A stretch of DNA of 16,655 nt from CAZCAC01 sp964496575 (lineage in GTDB: Bacteria > Planctomycetota > UBA1135 > GCA-002686595): NCBI GenBank assembly GCA_964496575.1, contig CAZCAC010000166.1, forward strand, positions 1 through 16,655. The letters are read 5' to 3'. The notes below the pieces were generated by a model, which was not told the origin of the DNA, did no database searches, and saw only the letters and a list, made by a program, of their open reading frames with translations. This document shows positions 1 through 9,200 of this stretch, in pieces (the stretch's first letter is position 1; every line of letters starts with the position of its first letter). A program made the position numbers and the translations under genes.

Positions 1-56
1 CCCCGCGAAATCAACCCGCAAACGCAACTATCAGGCGTAGGTCAGGAGCCCTGCAT

Positions 57-66
57 GGGTTAGAGT
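57..66 (+). promoter_or_regulatory. candidate -10 element upstream of the ABC export operon
   Basis: The sequence GGGTTAGAGT contains a TANNNT hexamer (TAGAGT at 61-66) that ends 35 nt before the ATG of the ABC ATPase. The same GGGYTANNNT pattern occurs at a similar distance upstream of two other transcription units in this window, which is the main reason to list it. No convincing -35 box is visible. The upstream 56 bases hold no gene that I can support. Confidence 0.35.
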
Positions 67-101
67 GTCCGCCCCGCAGCCGGAATCTCCCCGGGAGCAC
101 C

Positions 102-1031
102 ATGATCGAAGTCCACGAACTCAAGAAGAGCTACGGCGATCTCGTCGCCGTCGACCAGATCTCCTTCACCGCCGAGGCGGGGCGGATCTACGGACTGCTC
201 GGTCCCAACGGGGCGGGCAAGTCGACCACCATCTCCTGCATCAGCGGCCTGCTCGCGCCGAGCGCCGGCCGCATCCGGGTGCTCGGCCACGACGTCGTCA
301 CCGAGAGCACCGAGGCGAAGCGGACGCTCGGTGTGGTGCCGCAGGAGCTGGCGCTCTACGAGGACCTGTCCGCGCCGGTCAACCTCTCCTACTGGGGCGC
401 GGCGTACGGCCTGCGCGGCGCGGAGCTGAAGAGCCGCGTCGCCGAGGTGCTCGAGCGCGTCGAGCTCGCCGACCGTGCTCGGGAGCCGGTCAAGAAGTTC
501 AGCGGCGGGATGCAACGACGCCTGAACTTCGCCTGCGGCATCGTCCACCGGCCGAAGGTGCTCCTGCTCGACGAGCCGACCGTCGGCGTCGATCCGCAGA
601 GTCGCCGCAAGCTGCTCGAACTGGTGCGCGAGCTCGCCGCGGACGGGACGTGCGTCCTGTACACGACGCACTACATGGAAGAGGCACAGGAGCTCTGCGA
701 TCGCCTCGGAATCATCGATCACGGAAAGCTGATCGCCGAGGGCACGATGGAGGAGCTGCGCGGGCGGATCGGCGGACGCGACCTCCTGCGCCTGACCGGA
801 CTCTTCGAACCGGCGGGCGTTAGCCGAGCGCTCGAGGCCTTCGAGGAGCTGGAGATCGTCGCCGTCGAGGAGGCTTCGCTGCGCCTGGCGATGCCCGGCG
901 CGTCGAAGCAGCTGCCCGCGCTCTTCGCCGCGTTGTCCGGCGCCGGCATGGAAGTGGGGGAGACGATCCTCACCCGGCCGAACCTCGAGAGCCTCTTCAT
1001 CAAGCTCACCGGCCGCGAGCTGAGGGAGTAG
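102..1031 (+). CDS. ABC-2 type exporter, ATP-binding protein
   Basis: This 309-residue protein is the nucleotide-binding subunit of an ABC-2 type exporter (COG1131, CcmA/NatA-like). It should sit on the cytoplasmic face of the membrane and power its two permease partners. Every ABC motif is present: Walker A GPNGAGKST at residues 34-42, Q-loop Gln81, signature SGGMQ at 134-138, Walker B LLLDEPT with Asp157-Glu158, a GVD D-loop, and switch His190 in TTHYMEEA. Residues from about 220 to 309 form the small C-terminal domain common in this family. The ATG is preceded by GGGAG at 93-97. The stop codon lies 2 nt before the next gene, so the three genes are very likely one operon. The substrate (drug, lipid, polysaccharide or other) cannot be told from the sequence. 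Confidence 0.95.
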   Translation: MIEVHELKKSYGDLVAVDQISFTAEAGRIYGLLGPNGAGKSTTISCISGLLAPSAGRIRVLGHDVVTESTEAKRTLGVVPQELALYEDLSAPVNLSYWGAAYGLRGAELKSRVAEVLERVELADRAREPVKKFSGGMQRRLNFACGIVHRPKVLLLDEPTVGVDPQSRRKLLELVRELAADGTCVLYTTHYMEEAQELCDRLGIIDHGKLIAEGTMEELRGRIGGRDLLRLTGLFEPAGVSRALEAFEELEIVAVEEASLRLAMPGASKQLPALFAALSGAGMEVGETILTRPNLESLFIKLTGRELRE

Positions 1032-1033
1032 CG

Positions 1034-2281
1034 ATGCCCTTCTTCTGGATCTCGGCGGTCAAGGACTTCAAGCGACGCCTCGCCGACCCGCTGGCGATGG
1101 CGTTCTGGCTCGGCATCCCGCTGGTGATCGGCGGGCTGATGAGCCTCGCGTTCGGCGGCGGCGGGGGGATCACGCCGAAGGCGAAGCTGCTCCTGGTGGA
1201 CGAGGACCAGTCGTTCGTCACCGAGCTCCTCGCCGGCGCCGCGGCGAGCGGTGGCGAGGACTCGATGATCGAGCTCGAGCGCGTCGAGACCGAAGAGGGC
1301 ACGGCGCGAATGGATGCCGGCGAGGCGTCGGCGATGCTGGTGCTGCCGGAGGGGTTCGGGGACGCGCTCTTGCTCGACGAACCGACCGAGATGCGCCTCG
1401 TGACCAACCCCGCGCAGCGGATCCTCCCGGGGATCATCCGGACCGGCCTCGAGATGCTGGTCGAGGCGGTCTTCTACGCGCAGCGCATCTTCGGCGACCA
1501 GCTCCGCACCTTCGGCACCGGTCCGCCGGAAGGCGACTCCTTCTTCGCCGACGCGGCGATCGCGGCGCAGAGCATCCAGATCAACACCAAGCTACGGCGT
1601 CTCGAGGACGTGCTCTTTCCTCCGGTGATCGACTTCGAGACGGAGATCATCGAGGAAGAGGAAGAAGACAGCGCACCGGGAGGCTTCGGCTTCCTGCTCT
1701 TTCCCGGGATCCTGTTCATGGCGCTGCTCTTCATCGCCCAGGGGATGAGCGACGACCTGTGGAGCGAGAAGGCTGGAGGGACGCTCCGGCGGGTGCTGTC
1801 CACCCCGAATGGAATGCTGAGCTTCCTCGCCGGCAAGCTCCTCGCCGGGACGATGCTGATGAGCGCGGCGGGAGCGATCGGGCTCGTGGTGGGCGTGTCG
1901 GTCTTCGAGTTTCCGCCCGGCGGTCTGTTGCCCGGCCTCCTGTGGTGCACGCTCGGAGGCGCCGCGCTGTTGCCGCTCTTCCTGTACCTCCAGATCCTCG
2001 CCTCCTCGCAGCAGGCGGGGAACATCGTCAGCACGGTGGTGGTCTTCCCGCTGATGATGATCGGCGGCAGCTTCTTCCCGATGGAGGCGATGCCGGACTG
2101 GATGGTGGCCGTCGGGCGCTGGACGCCGAACGGGCTGGCGATGATGCAGTTCAAGGAGATCCTGTTCGGTCAGGCGGAGTGGGGTCCGGTCCTCCGCGAC
2201 GGCGCGCTACTCTTCGGCGTGGGCGCGATCCTGTTCTTCCTCACCCTTCGGCGCGCCTCCGGCCGGTTCCTGCAGTCGTGA
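1034..2281 (+). CDS. ABC-2 type exporter, permease subunit 1
   Basis: This 415-residue inner-membrane protein has the ABC-2 permease layout. One N-terminal membrane helix (about residues 18-40) is followed by a large acidic extracytoplasmic domain (about 45-215). At least five more hydrophobic segments then run to the C terminus. The cytoplasmic motif EKAGGTLRRVLSTPNG, between the second and third helices, is typical of the family (Glu followed by GTLRRLLSTP). A Gly-rich stretch, FGGGGG, follows helix 1 and recurs in the next gene, which suggests the two permeases are paralogous halves of a heterodimeric channel. The start has AGGGAG just upstream and lies 2 nt after the ATPase stop. The substrate is unknown. 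Confidence 0.92.
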   Translation: MPFFWISAVKDFKRRLADPLAMAFWLGIPLVIGGLMSLAFGGGGGITPKAKLLLVDEDQSFVTELLAGAAASGGEDSMIELERVETEEGTARMDAGEASAMLVLPEGFGDALLLDEPTEMRLVTNPAQRILPGIIRTGLEMLVEAVFYAQRIFGDQLRTFGTGPPEGDSFFADAAIAAQSIQINTKLRRLEDVLFPPVIDFETEIIEEEEEDSAPGGFGFLLFPGILFMALLFIAQGMSDDLWSEKAGGTLRRVLSTPNGMLSFLAGKLLAGTMLMSAAGAIGLVVGVSVFEFPPGGLLPGLLWCTLGGAALLPLFLYLQILASSQQAGNIVSTVVVFPLMMIGGSFFPMEAMPDWMVAVGRWTPNGLAMMQFKEILFGQAEWGPVLRDGALLFGVGAILFFLTLRRASGRFLQS

Positions 2282-2291
2282 TGGTGAGGTC

Positions 2292-3464
2292 ATGTTGAAG
2301 AACGCTTGGTTCATCGCCACTCGCGACGTCGCCTACATGCTGCGGCAGAAGGAGACCATTCTCTGGGTCTTCATCATGCCATTCGTCTTCTTCTACTTCA
2401 TCGGGACGGTGACCGGTGGCTTCGGTGGAGGTGGGCTCGCCGCCGAGCGGAAGGACAAGCTGGCCATCGACGCGCCCGAGGAGGGCGGCGGCGGGTTCCT
2501 GCTCGACGAGCTGTACGAAGCGCTGGAAGCCGAGAACTTCGAGCTGGTTCACCCGGCCACCGAGGAGGAGCTCGAGGAGTACACGCGGCGCCTCGTCGTG
2601 CCGCCGCCCGCCGAGGGGTTCAAGAGCTTCACCGAATCGGTGCTCGCCGGCGAGCAGGTCGTGCTGCGCTTCGTCCGCGACGGCGGCGGCACCGGTGCGA
2701 ACCTCGACCAGGTGCGGCTCGGGCGTGCGGTCTACGGACTGCTCGCCGATCTCGTGGTCCTGGAGAGCGACGGCGAGACGGTAACTCCCGAGTCGCTGCA
2801 GACGTTGCAGGAGCTGCCGCGTTCGCTCACCCTGCACGTCGAGCCCGCGGGGGAGCGCCAGGAGATCCCCACCGGCTACTCGCAGACGATCCCCGGGACG
2901 ATGGTGATGTTCACGCTGCTGGTGCTCCTGACCAGCGGCTCGATCCTGCTGGTGATCGAGCGCCAGAAGGGGCTCCTCCGGCGCCTGGCGTCGACGCCGA
3001 TCTCGCGCCCCTCGATCGTGCTGGGGAAGTGGCTCGGCAAGATGGCGCTGGCGGTGATCCAGATCGCCTTCGCGATGATCGCGGGCACGCTCTTCTTCGG
3101 CATGGACTGGGGCGCGGCGCTGCCGATGGTCTTCGTCGTGCTGCTCGCGTGGGGGGCCTTCTGCACCTCGGCCGCGATCCTGCTCGCGAACGTCGCGCGC
3201 TCGGAAGGGCAGATGGCGGGAATCGGCGTGATCTCCAGCATGGTCCTCGCGGCACTCGGCGGCTGCTGGTGGCCGATCGAGGTCACCACCGGCTGGATGC
3301 AGGAGCTCGCCCGCTGGCTGCCGACCGGCTGGACGATGGGTGCGCTGCACCACCTGGTGAACTTCGGCCACGGCCCCGAGACGACCGTGGGGTCGGTGCT
3401 GGCCCTGCTGATGGGGGCGCTGGTCCTCGCGGCGGCGGCGGCGCGCTGGTTCCGTTTTCAGTGA
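2292..3464 (+). CDS. ABC-2 type exporter, permease subunit 2
   Basis: This 390-residue permease is the second membrane subunit of the exporter. Like its neighbour it has an N-terminal helix (ILWVFIMPFVFFYFIG, about residues 25-40), a Gly-rich linker, and an extracytoplasmic domain to about residue 195. A C-terminal block of five hydrophobic segments follows. The family motif appears as IERQKGLLRRLASTP followed by LGKWLGK. The start codon follows GAGGT at 2285-2289 and lies 10 nt after the stop of permease 1. It ends the operon: the next gene is more than 270 bp away and differs in base composition. Two distinct permeases beside one ATPase imply an asymmetric exporter. Confidence 0.92.
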   Translation: MLKNAWFIATRDVAYMLRQKETILWVFIMPFVFFYFIGTVTGGFGGGGLAAERKDKLAIDAPEEGGGGFLLDELYEALEAENFELVHPATEEELEEYTRRLVVPPPAEGFKSFTESVLAGEQVVLRFVRDGGGTGANLDQVRLGRAVYGLLADLVVLESDGETVTPESLQTLQELPRSLTLHVEPAGERQEIPTGYSQTIPGTMVMFTLLVLLTSGSILLVIERQKGLLRRLASTPISRPSIVLGKWLGKMALAVIQIAFAMIAGTLFFGMDWGAALPMVFVVLLAWGAFCTSAAILLANVARSEGQMAGIGVISSMVLAALGGCWWPIEVTTGWMQELARWLPTGWTMGALHHLVNFGHGPETTVGSVLALLMGALVLAAAAARWFRFQ

Positions 3465-3735
3465 CCACGGACAACGTGGACCATGGATGACCTCCCGGCG
3501 AGGGCCCGGCCCGCCGGCGCGTGATTGTCGAGTCGAGCCGTGGCCTTGCTCCTGTGGCCCCGACGAAGGAAGTGGATACTGCGCTCCTGGCGGTCTTGAT
3601 GCGCGTCCATTGCAGTCCTGTTCCGCCACTCGCATCGAGCACAGGGTTCTCCGTATCGGGACACTCTTGTGTTTGTGAGAACGGTTGTGGTACATGTGAC
3701 AACTCCTCAGGTCCAGCTTCGAACCTCCAGAACCG
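3465..3735 (+). other. intergenic region at the left edge of the low-GC segment
   Basis: No gene can be supported here. A small inverted repeat, CCACG-GACAA-CGTGG, begins directly after the permease stop (3465-3479) but has only a 5-bp stem and no T-run, so it is a poor terminator. Base composition falls from about 3590 onward. Weak promoter-like sequence near 3667-3696 (TTGTGT, 18 nt, TACATG) could serve the ATPase gene but matches the consensus badly. I see no inverted repeat or integrase remnant marking an insertion point. Confidence 0.4.
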
Positions 3736-4953
3736 ATGGCAACTGCGACACCATTCGTCCGAAGAATCCTGCTTCGAAACTACAAGAGCATTGGGAAATG
3801 CGATGTGGAGATCGGCCGCCTGACGCTCGTGGTTGGGAGGAATGGATCTGGCAAGAGCAACTTCCTCGATGCACTGCGGTTCATTGTGGATGCGCTGGAG
3901 AGTTCTCTTGACCATGCTCTCCGAGCACGGGGCGGGATTGACAGTGTTCGTCGCAAGAGCACCGGTCACCCTCACAACTTCACCGTGGGTGTGGAGCTGG
4001 AATTCGAGGAAACCGTTGCGCACTATGGATTTGAGATTGCATCCCGCAAGAAGGGGGGGTTCATAGTCAAGAACGAACGACTCGCGATTCGCGATGCTCG
4101 GGGCAGGATCTCCGCGCAGTTTGAAGTCAGCGAAGGGAACATCACGTCATCGATACCCAATCGTGATGAGATGCCTCCTTCGGCGACTGATAGGCTCTAT
4201 CTGGTAACCGCATCTGCGAGGCCAGAGTTTCGCGCCGTCTACGATTCTCTGAGGGCGATGGGCTTCTACAATCTGAACCCTGAGCGGATTCGCGCACTCC
4301 AAAGCCCCGACGCAGGCGAGCTCCTCCGGAGAGATGGCAGCAACCTGGCAAGTGTAATCGCCCGCCTCAGTGAGGACCGACCTGCCGCAATTGACCGAAT
4401 GGCTGAGTACTTGCGCGTCATCACCAACGACGTAGTGGGTTTCTCACGTGTCCAGCTGGCCAATAGCGAGACCGTGGAATTCCGCCAGGCCGTTAAGGGT
4501 TCGACGCACCCCTGGAAGTTCTATGCGGCGAACATGTCTGACGGAACACTTCGCGCGCTCGCGGTCCTTGTTGCCGTGATGCAGTTGGCCGATCGCGAGA
4601 ACCCCGTTCGATTGGTTGGGATTGAAGAGCCTGAGACGGCACTTCATCCAGCTTCCTCCAAGGCGTTGATGGACTCCTTGCGAGAGGCTTCGGAGCACAC
4701 ACAGATAATCGTCACGACTCACAGTCCCGACCTTCTTGACGACTACGATCCAGATTCGGATCACTTGGTTGTCGTGCAGAGCACTCAGGGTCTGTCCGAG
4801 CTCGGACCGGCCGACCAGGCGAGTACGAAGTCGATCAGGGAGCACCTGTGCACTGCTGGAGAGTTGCTTCGCCTGGACCAACTGCAGCCGGATAGTGAAG
4901 ACTTGGGCCGCCAGGCCTCCTTCGAATTTGACTCTGAATGGGCAGCCGATTGA
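3736..4953 (+). CDS. AAA_21-type ABC/SMC-like ATPase, putative defence module subunit A
   Basis: This 405-residue soluble ATPase belongs to the AAA_21/COG4637 group related to RecF, SMC and OLD-type ATPases. The N terminus (RILLRNYKSIGKCDVEIG) is the usual RecF-like opening strand. Walker A is GRNGSGKS at 34-41, an ABC-type signature MSDGTLR lies at 267-273, Walker B is VGIEEPETALHP with Glu297-Glu298, and the switch His is H329 in VTTHSPD. An in-frame stop at 3697-3699 forces a start at or after that point. ATG 3736 fits the family N terminus but lacks a Shine-Dalgarno site. Its 3' end overlaps a TOPRIM-like DUF4276 gene by 16 bp. ATPase plus TOPRIM pairs act in anti-phage defence in OLD, Gabija and PARIS systems, so a similar role is inferred, not shown. 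GC content is clearly below that of the neighbours (29 of 60 bases in one sampled line, 4021-4080), which suggests transfer. Confidence 0.88.
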   Translation: MATATPFVRRILLRNYKSIGKCDVEIGRLTLVVGRNGSGKSNFLDALRFIVDALESSLDHALRARGGIDSVRRKSTGHPHNFTVGVELEFEETVAHYGFEIASRKKGGFIVKNERLAIRDARGRISAQFEVSEGNITSSIPNRDEMPPSATDRLYLVTASARPEFRAVYDSLRAMGFYNLNPERIRALQSPDAGELLRRDGSNLASVIARLSEDRPAAIDRMAEYLRVITNDVVGFSRVQLANSETVEFRQAVKGSTHPWKFYAANMSDGTLRALAVLVAVMQLADRENPVRLVGIEEPETALHPASSKALMDSLREASEHTQIIVTTHSPDLLDDYDPDSDHLVVVQSTQGLSELGPADQASTKSIREHLCTAGELLRLDQLQPDSEDLGRQASFEFDSEWAAD

Positions 4954-5570
4954 AGGTGTTTCGAATCCAACCCATAGTGGAGGGCCACGGCGAGGTTGAT
5001 GCCGTGCCAATCCTCTTGCGGCGCCTCGGCTCTGAACTCTTGAGCGCGGCAATTGAAGTTCTGCGTCCGATTCGTCAGCCAAAATACTCGCTTCTCAACC
5101 GACAGGAAACCTTGGGCAAAGCCACCGGCATCGCGGCGAACAAGCTCGCCGCCGCGACCAGTTCGTCCGAGGATATGAACGTTATTCTCCTGCTCATGGA
5201 CGCAGACGAGGAACCGGCCTGCATACTTGGCCCAGACCTTCTCAGCCGACTACATAGCATGAGAGGGGATCTGGAGTTCATTTGCGTTGTGGCCACTGTT
5301 GAGTTCGAGACTTGGTTCGTCGCCGCAGCAGCATCTCTTGAACGGTACCTCGACCTGACGGGCACCACCGGACTTCCAGAGAACCCCGAGAGTAGCCGGC
5401 TTGGCAAGGGTTGGATCCAGGCGCGGTTCCGAGGAACGTACAAGGAAACGGTCGACCAGCCCAAGCTCACGGCGAGCATGGATCTCGAATCATGCCGTCG
5501 TAACTCACGGTCGTTCGACAAGCTCTGCCGAGGGCTTGAGAAGTATACAGCGGGGCAAGGCGAAGAATGA
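4938..5570 (+). CDS. DUF4276 family TOPRIM-like protein, putative nuclease partner
   Basis: This 210-residue protein matches the DUF4276 family, which is TOPRIM-like. The N terminus carries PIVEGHGEVDAVP with the candidate catalytic Glu15. LLLMDADEE at 84-92 supplies the acidic DxD (Asp88, Asp90) expected of a metal-binding TOPRIM site. VEFETWF (121-127) is the conserved Glu/Trp motif, and the C-terminal DQPKLT...SFDKL region is also family-typical. These residues suggest a metal-dependent nuclease, but activity is inferred. The ATG lies inside the end of the ATPase gene with a 16-bp overlap, so translation is probably coupled. No Shine-Dalgarno site is visible, and GTG at 4956 is a possible alternative start. 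Composition is low-GC like its partner. No membrane segment or signal peptide is present, so the complex would be cytoplasmic. Confidence 0.85.
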   Translation: MGSRLKVFRIQPIVEGHGEVDAVPILLRRLGSELLSAAIEVLRPIRQPKYSLLNRQETLGKATGIAANKLAAATSSSEDMNVILLLMDADEEPACILGPDLLSRLHSMRGDLEFICVVATVEFETWFVAAAASLERYLDLTGTTGLPENPESSRLGKGWIQARFRGTYKETVDQPKLTASMDLESCRRNSRSFDKLCRGLEKYTAGQGEE

Positions 5571-5600
5571 GGCCGTATCTTGCATCCGGTGTTGAGTCTC

Positions 5601-5617
5601 GACGCAAGCCAAGCGTC
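5601..5617 (+). terminator. weak hairpin after the ATPase-TOPRIM pair
   Basis: GACGC-AAGCCAA-GCGTC forms a 5-bp stem with a 7-nt loop, 30 nt after the DUF4276 stop. There is no T-tract, so it could only be a poor or factor-dependent terminator. The heptamer GTCTCGA occurs twice around it (5596-5602 and 5615-5621), 19 bp apart. Confidence 0.2.
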
Positions 5618-5722
5618 TCGATAAGATCCGAGGCAATGACCAGCTGCGAAGGGCAGCGGAGGGCAGATTCCCGCGGGACCGTCCGGAATGGTCGAATGCA
5701 GATCTGCCAGCGGCTACCTAGC

Positions 5723-5730
5723 AGGAGGTG
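5723..5730 (+). promoter_or_regulatory. strong Shine-Dalgarno site fixing the DUF3788 start
   Basis: AGGAGGTG lies 2 nt before ATG 5733 and is the best ribosome-binding sequence in the window, although the spacing is short. It argues for the start at 5733 over an in-frame start 45 nt upstream at 5688, whose extra 15 residues look unrelated to the family. Confidence 0.6.
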
Positions 5731-5732
5731 AA

Positions 5733-6152
5733 ATGGCCTTCAGCCTTTTCGAGGACAAGCAGAAGAAACCGAAGCCGGCCCAGATCGACGAAGCACTCGG
5801 TCGCTCGGCGATGCACTGGAAGGGGCTGATCGCCCATGCGGAGGAGGCTTTCGCGCCGCTCACCCAGGAGTGGGGATTCGCCGGTGCAAAGTGGGGGTGG
5901 TCGCTGCGCCTCAAGAAGAAGAAGCGCACCATCGTCTACCTGACCCCGCGCGCGAAGCACTTCGTCGCGGGTTTCGCCCTGGGCGAGAAGGCGGTCCGGG
6001 CGGCCCACGACGAGGGGTTGCCCGGCTGGGTGCTGGAGACGATCGAGGCGGCTCCGAAGTACGCCGAAGGACGCGGGGTGCGCCTCGAGGTCCGCGTCAA
6101 GAAGGACCTCGAGGGCGTGAAGCAGGTCGCCGCGGTGAAGAGGGCGAACTGA
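5733..6152 (+). CDS. DUF3788 family protein
   Basis: This 139-residue soluble protein matches DUF3788, a family without an established function. Family-like features include W-x-x-L-I near residue 34, EWGFAGAKWGWSLRLKKKKR (about 52-71), a TIVYLTPR strand, FALGEKAV and YAEGRGVRLEVRVKKDLE near the C terminus. The aromatic and basic character of the middle segment suggests a ligand- or nucleic-acid-binding fold, but that is a guess. The start at 5733 is preferred because of the AGGAGGTG just before it. The gene returns to the GC-rich codon use of the host, unlike the ATPase-TOPRIM pair upstream, so I treat it as a separate transcription unit. It is full length for the family. Confidence 0.85.
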   Translation: MAFSLFEDKQKKPKPAQIDEALGRSAMHWKGLIAHAEEAFAPLTQEWGFAGAKWGWSLRLKKKKRTIVYLTPRAKHFVAGFALGEKAVRAAHDEGLPGWVLETIEAAPKYAEGRGVRLEVRVKKDLEGVKQVAAVKRAN

Positions 6153-6173
6153 GGGGCGGGGGCGGTACGCGGC

Positions 6174-6183
6174 GGGCTAGAAT
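6174..6183 (+). promoter_or_regulatory. candidate -10 element upstream of the transglutaminase operon
   Basis: GGGCTAGAAT contains TAGAAT (6178-6183), which ends 45 nt before the GTG start at 6229. It matches the GGGYTANNNT pattern seen before the ABC operon and the propeller gene. No clear -35 box is visible. Confidence 0.35.
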
Positions 6184-6228
6184 CCTCCGCTTTTCCATGT
6201 CCCGCTCCCGGTCGCCCCGAGGTTCCGC

Positions 6229-9200
6229 GTGCTCCTATCGATCTGCCTGGCCTCTCTCGCTTCGTTCGCCCCGCTCACCCAGGATCCGGTCGCGGAGCTG
6301 CGCGCAGGGGAGCACGCCGCCTTCGAGCTCTGGGTGAACGAGGACCTGCCCGCTGCCATGCGGACCGCGGCCGCGGCGACTCGGGAGGCGGCGGAGCGAT
6401 TGGCCGCGCTTCCCGATCCCGACTCATCCGAAGCAGCTGAGCTCGCCGACGAGATCGAGTTCACGCTGATCCAGCTCAGCCGCTGGTCGGAGGCCGCGAA
6501 CAACCTCGGCGTGCTGCGTGAGCTGCTCGACGGGGTGGCGATCGACCCGTACCACGGCGCCGCCTTCGCCGCGCTCGCGTGGTTGCGCAAGGACTGCCCG
6601 GAAACGCTGGCGCTCCTGCTCGACTGGCAGTTCATCGGGCCCTTCGACAACGAGCGCGGTGGGGGGATGAAGCGTCGGACCCCGCCCGAGTCGGAGCCGG
6701 ACTCGGAGCTCACGCACTCCGGCAAGGTGCGCGAGGTGAGCTGGCGAACGCTCCCGCTGGTTGAGCCCACCTACGGAATCGTCTCGCTGGGGACGCTCGT
6801 CGATCCCTACGACCAGGTCTGCGTGCTCGCTCGTTCGTGGATCGAGAGTCCCGCCGAGGGACCGGTCTTCCTGATGCTCGGCGCCGACGAGGAGGTCCGC
6901 GTCTGGCTGAATGGAAAGACGGTGTTCGATGCGCTCGGGATCCACTCGCTGCACGAGGATGCGTTCTGCGTGCCGCTCGAGCTGCGCGCGGGGTGGAACG
7001 AGCTCACGCTCAAGGTCGGCGGCCGAGAGAAGATGCCGCGCCTCGTCGCCAGCCTCGTCGACGTCGAGCGCGGCTCGCCGCTGCGCCTGGTACAGACCGC
7101 GGAGCTTCCCGAAGGAGTCGCCGCCCACGAGCTGAGCCGGAAGCGGCCCCCGAAGGCGCGGCGCGACACGACCGCCGTGCGCCCGGGGGTCTGGTCGCGC
7201 GTCGAGGCACTTCGTGCCGCGGGGGACTCGGCGGAGGCCGAGTGGCGCTACTCCGTGCTCCAGTACTACTTCCGTTCCGCGGCGGAGAAGGAGCTCCCCG
7301 GTCGCGAGGCCGCGGCGCGGGCAGTCGAGCTCGATCCCTCGGACCTGCGCTTCCTGATCCAGGACGCCATCACTCTCGTCGAGCGGGGCTCCACCTCCGC
7401 GGAGCGCGACGTCAACCCCTGGTTGCACGCGATCGACGGCATCCTCGAATCGTTTCCCGATCTCCCCAAGCCCCTCCTCTGGCGAGCCCGGCACGCGTGG
7501 TCGGGGCAGCGGACGGTGGACCGGGCGCTCGAGCTCGTCGACCGCGTCCTCGAGCAGAGGCCCGACTCGATTCCCGCGCTCTCGCTGCGCGCGCGCATCC
7601 TCGCGGGGATCGACCAGCACAGCCTGGCTCGCCGGGTCCGGAAGGTCATCCTCGAGCACGAGGACGCCCGCTTCCACCCGAGTCGGATCCTCTCTGCGAT
7701 CGGAGTCCTGCCGCTCAACGATCCGCGTCGCCTGCCGTTGTACGACCAGGTCATCGCCGCCAACGAGAACTACGGCACGATCAAACAGCGCGCCAGTCGT
7801 CGACGCTTCGCCACCGGCGATCGCAGCGCCGAGTCGGCGTTCTCGTTGCTCGACGAGTTGCTGGCGGCCGATCCCTGGAGCATCAACGCTCGCGTCGACG
7901 TCGCCGAGCTCCTGCTCGCCACCGATCATCCCGCGGAGGCGCAAGGCGTGATCACCCGCGCCCTCATCTTCGCCCCCGAGTTCGCCAGGCTCCACGCCTT
8001 GCGCGCGCGCGCCTGTCTGCAGCGAGGGGACACCGAGGGCGCGGTGGCGGCACTGGAGCGCGAGCTCGAGCTCGACTACTCGGCGGCGGACGAGCGACGC
8101 CTGCTCGAGCACCTGCGCTCGCTCGGCGCCGAGCCCTTCCACGTCGCGTACCAGGAGCCGCTCGAGGCGATCCTCGAGCGCCACGCCGCCGCCGAACCGC
8201 TGCACGACGGAGACGTCAGCCGCGAGCTGCTCCTGGAGCGGAAGGTCGCCGTGGTGCAGCCCGACGGCACCGCCAAGCGCTACCGGCGCCACGTCCAGCG
8301 TGTGCTCAATGAAACGGGCATCCGGTCGCTCGACCGGATCCCGATCCGCGCCTGGGGAGGGGACCAGGAGGTGCGCGTCCTCGTCGCGGACGTGCACCGC
8401 GCCGATGGAACGGTGCTGCGCGCGCCCACCGGGCGGGGCGGCCGGCAGGGCGGGATGTGGGTCGACCTTCCGCCGCTCGAGGTCGGGGACGTGATCGATC
8501 TGGAGTATCGCCTCGACGACCTGCACCCCACCTTCTTCGGGCAGTACTTCGGGATGAACCACCGGCTCTCCCCCGATCCCTCGCTGCCGCTCTACGAGAG
8601 CGAGGTGGTGGTGATCGCCACCGAAGAGTTGCCTCTCGTCTTCCACACGCGCAACTTCACCGGCGAACCGGAGACGCGCCCCCTGGGTGACGGGCAGGTC
8701 GAGCACCGCTGGCGCCTCGAAGGGTGGAGGCCGCTCCACACCGAGAGCTCCATGCCGCCGGCCGCCGAGGTGGTCCCGGCGGTACAGGCGAGCTCCTACC
8801 GCTCCTGGGAGGAGTTCGGGAGCTGGTGGTGGAACCTGATCGAGGCGGAGATCACCGTGTCGCCGGAGATGAGCGAGAAGGTGGCCGAGCTCACCGCCGG
8901 GGCGACGACGGTCGAGGAGAAGCTCCGCGCCATCTACGATTTCGTCGTCACCGACATCCGCTACAACGCCTGGGAGTTCGGCGTACACGGCTACCAGCCC
9001 TACAGCGCGCCGGTGATCTTCAGCCGCGGCTTCGGCGACTGCAAGGACAAGGCGATCCTGCTGCGGGCGTTGCTCTCCGAGGTGGGCGTCGAGGCCTACC
9101 CGGTGTTGATCCGCCTCGCCGGGCGTCGCGCCGAGGAGGACCACACGCTCGCCCTGGTGGAGCACTTCAACCACTGCATCGCGTACGTGCCGGAGCAGGA

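Noticed and set aside
102..3464. Naming the exporter as a specific drug or sodium efflux system
   Set aside because: ABC-2 motifs identify the class, but nothing in the sequence or neighbourhood shows the substrate.
2241..3695. A minus-strand open frame of 484 codons opposite permease 2
   Set aside because: It is a shadow of the permease. The product is low-complexity and hydrophilic and matches nothing that I know.
3465..5640. Retron, insertion sequence or prophage fragment around the ATPase pair
   Set aside because: No reverse transcriptase, transposase, integrase, terminal repeat or phage structural gene is present.
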